22,369 nt of DNA from positions 1-22,369 of the forward strand of contig CAZKBP010000057.1 of NCBI GenBank assembly GCA_964551015.1. The letters run 5' to 3'. Positions 1 to 8,300 of this stretch are shown one piece after another; position 1 is the stretch's first letter; each line of letters starts with the position of its first letter. The stretch comes from CAZKBP01 sp964551015. GTDB lineage: Bacteria > Bacteroidota > Bacteroidia > Cytophagales > Microscillaceae. The notes under the pieces are model-generated. The model saw nothing but the letters and a program-made list of their open reading frames with translations. It had not been told where the DNA came from and ran no database searches. A program made the position numbers and the translations under genes.

Positions 1-160
1 TCACCAGGCGACAGTTTGTTAGGCTGCTATCCATCACCAGCCCGTAGGTATCCCCATCATAGACTCGCTCGCAGTACAAGCGTTCCCAGCCTACCCCTTG
101 CGCCTGCACCACCAGAGGCAAGAGCATCCACATCACCAGACTCCACCAAAGAGCCTTCAT
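1..160 (-). CDS. Secreted SNase-like (thermonuclease family) nuclease, 5' fragment
   Basis: This is the first 53 codons of a minus-strand gene whose remainder lies beyond the left edge. The start is the ATG read from base 160. Residues 1-21 (MKALWWSLVMWMLLPLVVQAQ) are a clear signal peptide with an AxA-like cleavage site. The mature part begins GVGWERLYCERVYDGDTY and is followed by a segment ending CRLV. The V-x-DGDT motif followed about 15 residues later by a basic-residue RL strand is the hallmark start of the staphylococcal nuclease (SNase/OB-fold) family, where DGDT contributes the metal-binding Asp. The catalytic Arg/Glu residues lie outside the window. By inference it is an exported nuclease. 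It diverges from the gene at 301 across a 140-base promoter region. The family call rests on one motif, so it is moderately sure. Confidence 0.55.
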   Translation of the reverse strand, partial: MKALWWSLVMWMLLPLVVQAQGVGWERLYCERVYDGDTYGLVMDSSLTNCRLV

Positions 161-197
161 CCCAATAATTCGTGTATAATTTCTAGCTTTCATCTAC

Positions 198-205
198 CAA
201 AAATA
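198..205 (-). promoter_or_regulatory. Bacteroidota-type -7 box for the nuclease gene
   Basis: On the minus strand this reads TATTTTTG, an exact match to the Bacteroidota sigma-A -7 consensus TAnnTTTG. It lies 38 bases upstream of the nuclease ATG. No well-spaced TTTG -33 element is present; the nearest TTTG (219-222) is only 13 bases away. Confidence 0.4.
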
Positions 206-229
206 CGCCCTTCCTGCTCAAAAAGCCGA

Positions 230-244
230 ACTTGCTCAGCAAGT
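230..244. promoter_or_regulatory. 15-base palindrome, candidate operator between divergent genes
   Basis: ACTTGCTcAGCAAGT is a perfect inverted repeat with 7-base arms around one central base. It lies between the divergent -7 boxes at 198-205 and 260-267, overlapping where the -33 element of the rightward promoter would be. Its position suggests binding by a dimeric regulator that could affect both promoters. The small HTH-like protein encoded at 301 is an obvious candidate for autoregulation, but that link is inference. Confidence 0.4.
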
Positions 245-259
245 ATGCTCATTTTTCCC

Positions 260-267
260 TATCTTTG
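260..267 (+). promoter_or_regulatory. Bacteroidota-type -7 box for the small gene at 301
   Basis: TATCTTTG matches TAnnTTTG exactly and lies 33 bases before the ATG at 301. A TTG at 234-236, inside the palindrome, is the nearest -33-like sequence, but its spacing is somewhat long. Confidence 0.4.
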
Positions 268-300
268 CCTGTTCAGCATTATCATTCAAGTCAAGAATTT

Positions 301-492
301 ATGCCCCAGCGCATCTGCATTTACACTTCCGATGTGATGGCCCTCACTGGCCGGGGGGAAGACTATGCCCGTCGCCTCCTCCGAGAGATTCGCCAGCACT
401 ACGGCAAGCCCCCGCGTAGCGTCGTAACCGTGCAGGAGTTTGCCGAATATATGAGTGTAAGAGTAGAAGAAGTGCAGGAGCAGATTAGGTGA
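301..492 (+). CDS. Small helix-turn-helix-like protein (63 aa)
   Basis: The protein starts MPQRICIYTSDVMALTGRG. An open frame extends 23 codons further upstream, but that stretch covers the promoter box and palindrome, so the ATG at 301 is preferred. Residues about 8-30 (YTSDVMALTGRGEDYARRLL) resemble a winged-helix or excisionase-like recognition unit, and about 38-62 (VVTVQEFAEYMSVRVEEVQE) a second helical pair. Small proteins of this shape, pairing a 'TSDVM.LTG..' segment with a 'VT..EF..Y' segment, are common in Bacteroidota as hypothetical proteins of unknown function. I infer a DNA-binding or adaptor role, not an enzyme. Codon use is GC-rich like the left-edge gene and unlike the genes to its right, so it probably belongs to the conserved flank. 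Confidence 0.75.
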   Translation: MPQRICIYTSDVMALTGRGEDYARRLLREIRQHYGKPPRSVVTVQEFAEYMSVRVEEVQEQIR

Positions 493-1066
493 TTTACCAT
501 ACTGATTTTAGACATAAATTATCATATAATTCAACCAGCCAGACAATGAATATGGAACATATTGAGCTAAACAATGCTCAAAGACACCCCAAGAACCAAC
601 GGGATTTGTGAGAGATAATTAAAGGATATGAAGATTCCATAAAACCTCACTTCAACAGAGATAAAAAACAGTAATGTTACGTTTTCAGTATTCTTGAAGA
701 TTTGAGCACTGATAATCAAAGACTGAAATTTTTTTGAACAGATTTTGAAACCTTATCTAATCTTATTACTAAATCGTTCTCTTACCTCTAGACAGTCTAA
801 GAATCATCCCGATAACCAATTATTTTTATGAAAACCTCTTAAACAAGTGAAGTGGCTACCTCAGACTATGAGCCAAGTAAAAAACTTTATCTGCATTAGG
901 AGCCATCCTTTGTGTTATCAAGCATAGAGTTATAATTTCTAGGTAAGAGTCCCCAAAAACCCAAATTAAGTAGAACTAAGTATTTTCATTCTCCACATAA
1001 ATCTTATCTTAGAGACTGATTTTTGTTTTGATTAATTATCCAAATCAAAGAATTATTGAAACACTC
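493..1066. other. AT-rich intergenic stretch with a possible gene remnant
   Basis: About 570 AT-rich bases separate the small HTH-like gene from the SIR2-like gene. The only coding-like content is the broken frame at 546-674, listed separately. I found no clear intrinsic terminator, tRNA, direct repeat or exact TAnnTTTG box here. The sharp fall in GC just after base 492 may mark the edge of an accessory region. Confidence 0.5.
546..674 (+). pseudogene. Possible degraded gene remnant with one internal stop
   Basis: Starting at the ATG at 546, the frame reads MNMEHIELNNAQRHPKNQRDL, stop (TGA), then EIIKGYEDSIKPHFNRDKKQ and a TAA. Both halves have a normal soluble-protein composition, and the same frame resumes straight after the TGA, as in a short gene killed by one nonsense change. 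I do not recognise the family. Chance is a serious alternative at 43 codons. Confidence 0.2.
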
Positions 1067-2161
1067 ATGAACCTCCAATCTCAAATCGAGCTCATTGCTG
1101 ATGAAATCGCCGACGAGCGTTGCATTCTCCTCCTTGGGCCTCAGCTCTGTACCAATGAGGCGGGCCAAGATCACGAAACTTGTTTCAAAACCCAAATCAG
1201 TGAGTCTGGCCTTACACTTGACTATGATGCTGATCGGTTTCTTCGTTTCCAAGATTCGCAGAATAAGCGTCTTTACATTCGTCGTTTCAAAAATTACTTT
1301 CTGAATTCCGAGCTACCTCTGCCTAACCATTATCTCCAGTTAGTACAGATGCCCTTTCATCTTATTTTCTATGCCTCTCCAGATTTGCTACTTCGTCGGG
1401 CATTTTCTAAGCAAGGCATCCCTTATCGCTTTGCCTATTATGACAAGGGAGCAGCTCCTGCCGAAGTTGAGAAACCTCAGCAGAACCAGCCCCTCCTTTA
1501 CAATCTCTTCGGTAATATTGAGGAAGATGACTCTCTACTCATTACCCAACATGACCTTTTTGACTTTATTTTCGCTATTTTGGACGATAAAAAACTACCT
1601 CGTGAGATCAAAAATGCTATCCGACGTGCCAAAATGTTTGTCTTCCTTGGTTTTGATCTCGAGCGTTGGTATATGCGCCTCATACTCCGTCTCTTCGAGT
1701 TACATCAGCCCGATATTCTCACCTATCTGAGTCAAGCTGAGCAGGAAACTCAAGCCTTCTACATCGATCAGTTCGATGCCCAATTCCTAGACTTGGGTAG
1801 CCTCGCTTTGATCAAAAAGCTACACCAGCAGTTTCAGCAGAAAGGACAATTAAGAGAAGTGCAGGAGAGAGGTGAGAACCCAATTATACGTAAACTTCAT
1901 GAGCTTACCGAACGAAATCAGGCCAGAGCTGCTCTCCAAACCCTGAAATCTTTTTACAAGGCACAAAGTAATGATGAGGCAGAGGATCAATACAGCCGTA
2001 TTCTCTTACATTCAGCTCGCCTTCAAGATTTGGAAGATAAACAAAGCGACGGAGAACTCACCCCTCAGGAATTCCAAGCTGAGTTTAATCGTATCAACAA
2101 AGCAGTTCTCCGTTCAGTCCGTTCTCTCAAAACCTATCTGGATGAAAGACCACAATCTTAA
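1067..2161 (+). CDS. SIR2-like protein with effector-associated C-terminal domain
   Basis: The product is 364 residues from the ATG at 1067; a TTG 13 codons upstream is in frame but less likely. The order of motifs fits SIR2-like (SIR2_2) folds of bacterial conflict systems: an N-terminal strand and loop at 19-27 (CILLLGPQL), a strand at 98-106 (HLIFYASPD), NLFGNI at 136-141 followed by an 'ITQHDLFDF' segment, and FVFLGFDLERWYMR at 181-194. Residues about 264-345 form a helical domain containing SARLQDLE and FNRINKAVLRSV. This resembles the small effector-associated domains (EAD11-like) that couple effectors to STAND NTPases by homotypic contact. Positions that in NAD-cleaving SIR2 proteins carry Asn (TTNYD) and His (HG) here read YASPD and NLFG, so NADase activity is doubtful. 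It overlaps the STAND gene by 20 bases, implying coupled translation and a shared complex. No signal peptide is visible, so it is cytosolic. Confidence 0.8.
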   Translation: MNLQSQIELIADEIADERCILLLGPQLCTNEAGQDHETCFKTQISESGLTLDYDADRFLRFQDSQNKRLYIRRFKNYFLNSELPLPNHYLQLVQMPFHLIFYASPDLLLRRAFSKQGIPYRFAYYDKGAAPAEVEKPQQNQPLLYNLFGNIEEDDSLLITQHDLFDFIFAILDDKKLPREIKNAIRRAKMFVFLGFDLERWYMRLILRLFELHQPDILTYLSQAEQETQAFYIDQFDAQFLDLGSLALIKKLHQQFQQKGQLREVQERGENPIIRKLHELTERNQARAALQTLKSFYKAQSNDEAEDQYSRILLHSARLQDLEDKQSDGELTPQEFQAEFNRINKAVLRSVRSLKTYLDERPQS

Positions 2162-3137
2162 AAAGTTTCGTTATCCTGGATCTCGACCTTTTACGCAAGA
2201 AGAAGGTAGGCAATTCTTTGGCCGTGAAAAAGACCGAGAAGAACTCTATAAATATATTCAAGTTGAGAAGCTTGTGGTTCTCTATGCCAAGTCTGGCCTT
2301 GGCAAGACCTCTCTTATAGAGGCAGGTCTTCTTCCCCGTTTACGTGTAGAGGAAGAGATACTACCTATCTCAGTCCGTTTAGGAAGCTATTTGCCCGATC
2401 AGCCCCGAAGCCCATTACAGATTTTCCAGCAAAAAACGGCTGCCCTCTTCACTCTTGCCCAGCAAGAGCCTCACCTTAACCGCATTCAATCCCAGCCCAT
2501 CTCGCTTTGGCAATTTTTCAAACGCCTGCAGTTACTTTGGCAGTCAAATCAGGGCTTAAATCAGACCCAGGCTCGAGATTTATTCGGAGCTGAGCTTATA
2601 CCCGAGTACCATCCTAACAAGATCATCTTACTGGTTTTTGACCAATTTGAGGAGCTTTTCACCTATCCTGATGCTCAAGTTCAAGACTTTAGTGCTCAGC
2701 TTGCCGAACTGCTTAATCGCCGTGTACCCCGTGCTTTCCGCCAGGCTCTGAACGATTATCTGGAAGACGAACCCAGTGGCATCGCCCCCAAATTACTAGA
2801 TCAGATAGAAGCTCCCCTTCTTGTCAAAATTCTGATTGCAATCCGAGCTGACCGTTATAGTCTTCTCAACCGTCTGGCTCGGCACATCCCAGATATCACC
2901 AGAAACTTTTATGAGTTAAAAGCGCTCAATCGCATGCAAGCTTATCAAGCCATAGTGGAACCTGCCCAATTAGAGAGCTCTCATTTTATTGTACCCCCTT
3001 TTGAGTACGACCCAACCACCATAGAACGAATGCTGGACTATCTAAGTCAAAGAGGAGAAAAGGAAATTGAGTCTTTTCAGTTGCAGATTCTTTGTCAACA
3101 CGCTGAGCAACAATTAGTCAGAAGTTTGAATATGTAG
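2142..3137 (+). CDS. nSTAND1-type NTPase, N-terminal half (gene broken)
   Basis: The product is 331 residues from the ATG at 2142, which lies inside the 3' end of the SIR2-like gene. It opens with the nSTAND1 signature YPGSRPFTQEEGRQFFGRE (11-29). It has a Walker A loop at 49-57 (AKSGLGKTS), a Walker B strand at 161-173 (IILLVFDQFEELF), a sensor-like strand at 229-238 (KILIAIRADR) and the helix pair at 258-275 (ELKALNRMQAYQAIVEPA). The protein then stops just after FQLQILCQHAEQQLVR, at the start of the winged-helix part, where family members normally continue for hundreds of residues. SLNM-stop is probably foreign to the original gene. The missing continuation lies on the opposite strand at 3216-5270. 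STAND proteins act as nucleotide-driven switches that oligomerise on sensing a signal. This half alone has the ATPase core but no sensor, so it is likely inactive or possibly dominant-negative. Confidence 0.85.
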   Translation: MKDHNLKKFRYPGSRPFTQEEGRQFFGREKDREELYKYIQVEKLVVLYAKSGLGKTSLIEAGLLPRLRVEEEILPISVRLGSYLPDQPRSPLQIFQQKTAALFTLAQQEPHLNRIQSQPISLWQFFKRLQLLWQSNQGLNQTQARDLFGAELIPEYHPNKIILLVFDQFEELFTYPDAQVQDFSAQLAELLNRRVPRAFRQALNDYLEDEPSGIAPKLLDQIEAPLLVKILIAIRADRYSLLNRLARHIPDITRNFYELKALNRMQAYQAIVEPAQLESSHFIVPPFEYDPTTIERMLDYLSQRGEKEIESFQLQILCQHAEQQLVRSLNM

Positions 3138-3215
3138 AATATCACAACCAAACTCACCAGATAATTTGAATTGATAAGGTTTACTGAATTGCTCCCTAGT
3201 TCCTAGGAATAGAAT
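3138..3215. other. Left junction region of the inferred inversion
   Basis: These bases lie between the stop of the STAND N-half and the stop of the displaced C-half. They contain short palindromes (CCTAG-ttC-CTAGG around 3194-3207 and AATAGAaTCTATT at 3208-3220) but no convincing T-run terminator. If the inversion is reversed, this stretch becomes the intergenic spacer between the restored STAND gene and the convergent TPR gene. Confidence 0.4.
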
Positions 3216-5279
3216 CTATTGAAGGATTATACGTGAGACTCGAAAACCTGATTCTTCACTATGGTTATCTGGATTAAATGAGAGACGATTACTCAACCTT
3301 ACCTTATTAATATCACTGTCTTTCCATGAACCACCCCTACTGATCCTTTGAGAGTTGTAGCTAAATTCTTCGTCACTTCCCCTTAGTCCTTGCTGAGCTA
3401 GGTTGGGTCGCTCGATGTAAGATTTGTACTCATCCTGACACCATTCCCACACATTACCTATCATATCATAGAGTCCCAATGCATTGGGCTCGAGTTGTGC
3501 CACGGGCTGGGCTTGGTTTGAAGAGTTATGTTCTGTCCAGGCTACCTCGTATAGGACATTACTCCCACTAAATACATAGTTTTTTCCTGTTTCTCCTGCT
3601 CCTCCTCGAGCCGCGCACTCCCATTCTGCTTCGGTAGGTAGGCGGTAACCATCAGCTTGAAAATCACAGTAAATCTTCCAGTTCAGCGAATTAACACCTG
3701 TGGTATTCAAAAATGAATAGCAGGGTTTTCGCCCCTCCTGCTCACTCAGCCAGTTACAGTACTCGATGGCGTTAGCCACATAGTCCTTTTCGTACCAAGC
3801 TACATATGCCATCGGATCATCTGCTTGCCAGCCTCCTGGAGGCGTATCTAGATCACTAAGATTATTCCCTTTGGCTTGTAAGTAGAGCCGAAATTGTCGT
3901 ACTGTCACCTCAGTGCGGCCGAGCTGGTAGGCTTCTAGACTTATGCTATGAGTCGGATGCTCATCAAGGTCATCGGATGTACGCCGTTCTTCTTCTCCTC
4001 TCGCCTCAATCTGGTATTGATATACGGTACCACTATCTGTCCCCATCTGGAAGCCTCCAGCGGGGATACTTTGCATGTGAGGGTAATAAAGGGCGTATAA
4101 TGTATCATGATACGTGCCCAGTGCTTTTCGTAGCTCTCTGTGCAGAGCTTGTCGGTAAGCAGGTAGATTACTCTGAAGTCTACTTAATCGCTCCATAGGA
4201 AAGCTTCTAAGTTCACGAATCTGTGCCAGACTTTCTTGGGCTTGGTCTAAATCTTCTTGGGCAGTATATACTAAGGCCAGCTCTGCCCATTGCCTCACCA
4301 CTCGCTGGCTCAGATCATCGAGCCAATCCAGTAGTTTAGGTTCTCGGCGCCATATCTGCTGATAGGTAGCGTTGCTTGCTCTCTGTTCTTTGACCTTTGC
4401 TATGCCAGCTCCTATTTCTCGGAGTAGCTTCTGCACCTCGCCGTAGCGAGCCTCGTCCAAGCTATGACGGTTTTCGGTTAGTGCTTTGCCCCAGATCTCG
4501 AGTTGCAGGCTGAGAGCATTACTGAGCTGTACCAAAGCATTCTTTTTTTCGTTGGCGGCTTGGGTTTTCGCTCGCTTCGCCTCTAGCAGATTCCTTTGAG
4601 CCTCTGCTTTCGCTGTCCGAGCATTTCGCAAGTTTTTATCAGCTTGCTGGCGCGCCTCATCGGCTGTTCGAGTTGCCTGATTTGCTTTTTTTAAATTCGT
4701 TTGTGCCTGAGTTTCCATTTGAACCGCACGAGCCTCTGCCTTCTTAGATTGATTAATCAGCGCATTAGCCTCGGCAATCAAGTATAAAGCTAGAGCTATA
4801 ATTAAGGCTAGTCCTAGTAATATTAAGGCCAGAGTTCGATAAAAGCGTTTCCGTCTCCGAGCTTCTTTCGCTTTACGCTCCTGCTCTATTCTAGTCTCTT
4901 CTGCTTTTCGTTCTGCTATTTGGCGTATTTCGTAGGCTTCCAGAATGGGTTCTACAAGGGTATCGTGGCTCAGTTCATAATTATAACCTCCTTTGGGGTC
5001 AGGCTCGGCTCGTAACAGATGGTTATTTACAAGCTGACGCAAGGTTTCTTCTTCCAATTCATATTCACGGTAGATTTGGCTCTCATAGAGTGATATCCGT
5101 CGTTTTTCTTCGGCATAGATTAATCCTTCTTCCACCAGTCGCCGCGCTTTCAGACGCTCATTTTGTGGTAAACGAGTAATCTGGCTTTCGTAGTAGTTCT
5201 TCTGAATCTCATCCGGATCACCTAAAAGGTCAGGGGTTATAATTATTCTTATCATCACTTTTGCATTTCTTATGATCAA
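3216..5279 (-). CDS. Displaced C-terminal half of nSTAND protein: winged helix, TM, coiled coil, FGE-like sensor
   Basis: The longest frame has 687 codons from a TTG at 5279; the first ATG is at 5255. I doubt either is a genuine start, because the frame begins mid-domain. Residues 15-30 (TPDLLGDPDEIQKNYY) and 101-110 (YELSHDTLVE) are the winged-helix and end motifs that follow the NTPase in nSTAND proteins. One membrane helix lies at about 148-169, preceded by a basic stretch. Residues 172-250 are an Ala/Lys/Glu-rich coiled coil and 260-395 are helical. Residues 402-685 are an FGE-sulfatase/C-type-lectin-like domain (IPAGGFQMGT, YRLPTEAEWECAARGG, GNVWEWC, RGGSW, GFRVSR). The region after RGGSW (651-680) has no Cys, so the catalytic pair of true formylglycine-generating enzymes is missing and ligand recognition is more likely. 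It lies downstream of the TPR gene's terminator, so expression is doubtful. It completes the 2142-3137 gene. Confidence 0.85.
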   Translation of the reverse strand: MIIRNAKVMIRIIITPDLLGDPDEIQKNYYESQITRLPQNERLKARRLVEEGLIYAEEKRRISLYESQIYREYELEEETLRQLVNNHLLRAEPDPKGGYNYELSHDTLVEPILEAYEIRQIAERKAEETRIEQERKAKEARRRKRFYRTLALILLGLALIIALALYLIAEANALINQSKKAEARAVQMETQAQTNLKKANQATRTADEARQQADKNLRNARTAKAEAQRNLLEAKRAKTQAANEKKNALVQLSNALSLQLEIWGKALTENRHSLDEARYGEVQKLLREIGAGIAKVKEQRASNATYQQIWRREPKLLDWLDDLSQRVVRQWAELALVYTAQEDLDQAQESLAQIRELRSFPMERLSRLQSNLPAYRQALHRELRKALGTYHDTLYALYYPHMQSIPAGGFQMGTDSGTVYQYQIEARGEEERRTSDDLDEHPTHSISLEAYQLGRTEVTVRQFRLYLQAKGNNLSDLDTPPGGWQADDPMAYVAWYEKDYVANAIEYCNWLSEQEGRKPCYSFLNTTGVNSLNWKIYCDFQADGYRLPTEAEWECAARGGAGETGKNYVFSGSNVLYEVAWTEHNSSNQAQPVAQLEPNALGLYDMIGNVWEWCQDEYKSYIERPNLAQQGLRGSDEEFSYNSQRISRGGSWKDSDINKVRLSNRLSFNPDNHSEESGFRVSRIILQ

Positions 5280-5309
5280 AAATAGGGTAAGATTAAGAAT
5301 CTAAACCCT
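5279..5309 (-). terminator. Rho-independent terminator of the TPR gene
   Basis: Read on the minus strand, AGGGT-TT-AGATT-CTT-AATCT-T-ACCCT folds into two 5-bp stems around a small internal loop, with a 3-base loop, and is followed at once by ATTTTTG. It starts 5 bases past the stop of the TPR gene. It separates that gene from the displaced STAND half, so the two are probably not one transcription unit. It also bounds the right inversion breakpoint. Confidence 0.65.
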
Positions 5310-5314
5310 AGAAT

Positions 5315-8300
5315 TCAATCTCGGCTAGGGCTTCCAGATTCCACCAGTAAATCTTTGAACTTTTCTCTTAGCTCCTCTTGATTATTTCGCTCCAGATAAC
5401 TCCGTGCTTCGTCTATGGCTTCGGTCTCAATCAGTAGCTCAATCAGAACCTCGTAAACTTTGACCTTTTTAGGCTCAGCCATAAATAATTGCTGAGCAGA
5501 TGCTCCCCCACTGATTTTGGCACCCATTGCCTCAATAATATCAATAGCTTCCTTTAGAGAAGTTTTACTTTTGTCGAGATCAGCTTGACTTTTATAAATC
5601 AAGCCTAGAATGTAATGGACTTCCCAAGCCCAGTAATCTGTACCAATATTCTTTGATAGCGCAATGGTCTGTTGAGCTGCTGAGATAGCTTTTTTCTCAT
5701 CTCCTAGCCCATAGTAAGCTTTACAAAGTCCCAAATAAACCTGAGCTAAGAACTCTTTTGTATCATTTTTTTGCCCATAAGAGAGTGCTTTTTCAAACTG
5801 AGTAATAGCCTTTCGGTAATTTTGTTGACATAAATAGAATTTACCAAGTAATTTGTGGGCAGAAGATTCTGAATAGGTATCTTTTCGCTTTTGTGCATTT
5901 TGTAGACTAAGACGCATATACTCTCGAGACTCTACACAACGCCCCATAGCATGTAAACATTCTCCTACGTTTTGGGCAGCGGTTTCATAGCCGCCGTCTC
6001 GCATACCCAAACTGTCCCTTAGCTTAAATGATTTTAAATGATTCTCGTATGACTTTTCATAATTACTTTGATAAAAATATAAGCGACCCAAATTTTGATA
6101 GGTATTTATCTTCTGATTTGGAACCTCCATCACCTGATAAATACTATCTGCCTTCAAGATATACGCTTTGGCTCTTTGGAAATCACTACTAGTAATGTAT
6201 ACATTACCAATCAACTCATAAGTACTAGCCAAGCCCCAAAGATTATCCGTTTCCTGATAAATCTTGATGTTACGATCCAGTACATCAAGAGCCTTTTTAA
6301 AGTCACCTTGAAGACTGTAGACCAAAGCTTTTTGTACGTTTGCCTCCCTGATTAAGGCTTTATCTTTCAGTTTTTCTCCTATCTCTAGTGCTTTATCATA
6401 GCTTGTGAGTCGATCTGCAAGATTGTCTTCGCTAGCTCCAGATAGCAAGAGCCGACCCTCCTTTTCTGACCAATCCATCCCTTGATAAATCTCCATAGCT
6501 TTTTGATTGTATTCTCGAGAGGTTTCTGACTTACCCTGTACGTAATATAGACTAGCTTTGCGCTCATAGCAAAAAGCTAGACTCCCAAGATAGTCTTCTT
6601 TTGTCTGGGCTAAAGCAATGGCTTTATCAAGATAAATTTCGGCTTTTTTATAGTCAATATCAAAAAATAAATACAGATGCCCGATGGAAGCGTAAGAGTC
6701 TATAATCCCACTTGTATTTCCCAGTTTAGCGTAGATAGCCAATGCTTTTTGTAGCTGTTCCCGTGCTTGAGTATAGGCTCCTTTTTCCCAGTATATACTA
6801 GATATGGAAGAAATAGTATTGGCTATTTGCAGGCTATCTCGAGTAGCCCTGCAAACGGCAAGGTTTTGCTCTAAAAAAGCCAAAGCCTTGTCAAACTCTC
6901 GAGTTTTTAAGTAAAGGTTTGATAAATGATTACGCGTATCCAGTATGCTTGTTGTATCTCTAACAACCTGATTGAGTTGGAGGAGTTGGATGTACTTGCC
7001 TATGGCTTCCCTTGGCTTTCCAGTTTCCTCACATAGAGCTGCTAGCCGAGGCAGACAAAAGGAACGAATGTAATTATTATCGCTCTGGTCAGCCAATTTT
7101 ACAGACTCTTCATAATTTGTGCGCGATGAAGAATATTTCTCCAAATGATAGTAGGCTTGAGCCTTAATGACTGCACCCAGAGCTTGATAGTTAGTGTTTT
7201 TTTCTTGTCTCGCTTTTTGGTAAAGCCTCTCGGCATAATGCTGAACTGTATCAAAACTTTGCATACCATCGTAGTAGAGTACAACTTCCCGCAGAGCCTC
7301 TAGTGAGTTTTGATTTTTGAGATGCTCAATGCGTTTTTGTGTGTAAGATTTGACTTGATCACTTTTTTGAAGCTGCTCATAAGTCTTTGCTATCTTTTCA
7401 TAGAGTTCATGAGCATGAGGTTGAGCGAGAGATAAGTAATTTTCTTCGATCTCCAAGAGGTATTTTAAGGCTTCATCCCATTCTTCGGCCTTTTGAGCAG
7501 CATCATATACCCGGTAGGCTAGTTCTATCATCAAGTTATCTGATGTACGTTCTTGAGCTATCTGGTACATCACACGAGATTGCTTTAGGTAGGTTTGATT
7601 GTCCTTTTGCAAGCGAGCAATTTCGGAATGAAGATATGCCTTATGGTAAGAGTGCTCGGGCTCATCGAGGTGGGGTACTAGGGGGCTAACTAGTTCCAAA
7701 TACTTTTGAGCAGAATCTAACTGTCCTCCATGTACATAAGTAATCCCCTCTTCAAGAGCACGCTTGACTTTTATTTGGGCATCAAATTGATGAATTTCAA
7801 TTAGTTTCTTTAGAGCATCCACCTTTTGGGCTTGATTAATTAATGACCAAAATGAGTGATGAGCTAGAGGGGCATTCTGCTGTAGCCAGATACCTACTGA
7901 ATGGGTCATGATAATATCGCGCCCCCAGAAAATGCTTTGTTCTTTTATCAAGTTCAAAAAACGCTGGATATCTATTTTGGAAAATTTGGCAATTACTTCT
8001 TTTAAAGTTTGACCTCTGTAATATCCACTCTGAATGATTTGGTTTTGTTCCTCCTCTTTTAGAGAGGATATCGTATTTTTCCTTATATCCTGAATTAGTA
8101 GCTGAATAAGTTTTTCTTCTTTCTCAGGGCTATCCTGTTCCCACAAATCATCTAAATTGTATAAATACCTATCTGAAAAAACACTTTCATCTTCAATCTC
8201 AATACGTGTCCCAACTCTTGCCAATTCAAAGAAGAGACTACGATATTGATTCTTGGCAACTTTAAGTGGCAGTACAATGAGGTCATCTCTAGATAGGATA

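Noticed and set aside
1371..1730. Open plus-strand frame of 119 codons
   Set aside because: It overlaps the SIR2-like gene in another frame. The Phe/Ser/Leu-rich composition is typical of a shifted reading of that gene.
1971..2141. Upstream extension of the STAND frame
   Set aside because: The 57 codons before the ATG at 2142 read the SIR2-like gene in a shifted frame, and the conserved nSTAND1 opening begins just after 2142.
5279..5310. Inverted repeat near the right inversion junction as a recombinase site
   Set aside because: It is better explained as the TPR gene's terminator, and no matching inverted copy exists near 3120-3215. The shared 8-mer AGATTCTT (3085-3092 and inverted at 5295-5302) is too short to count.
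7387..7689. Open plus-strand frame of 100 codons
   Set aside because: It is antisense to the well-supported TPR gene and shows no recognisable motif.
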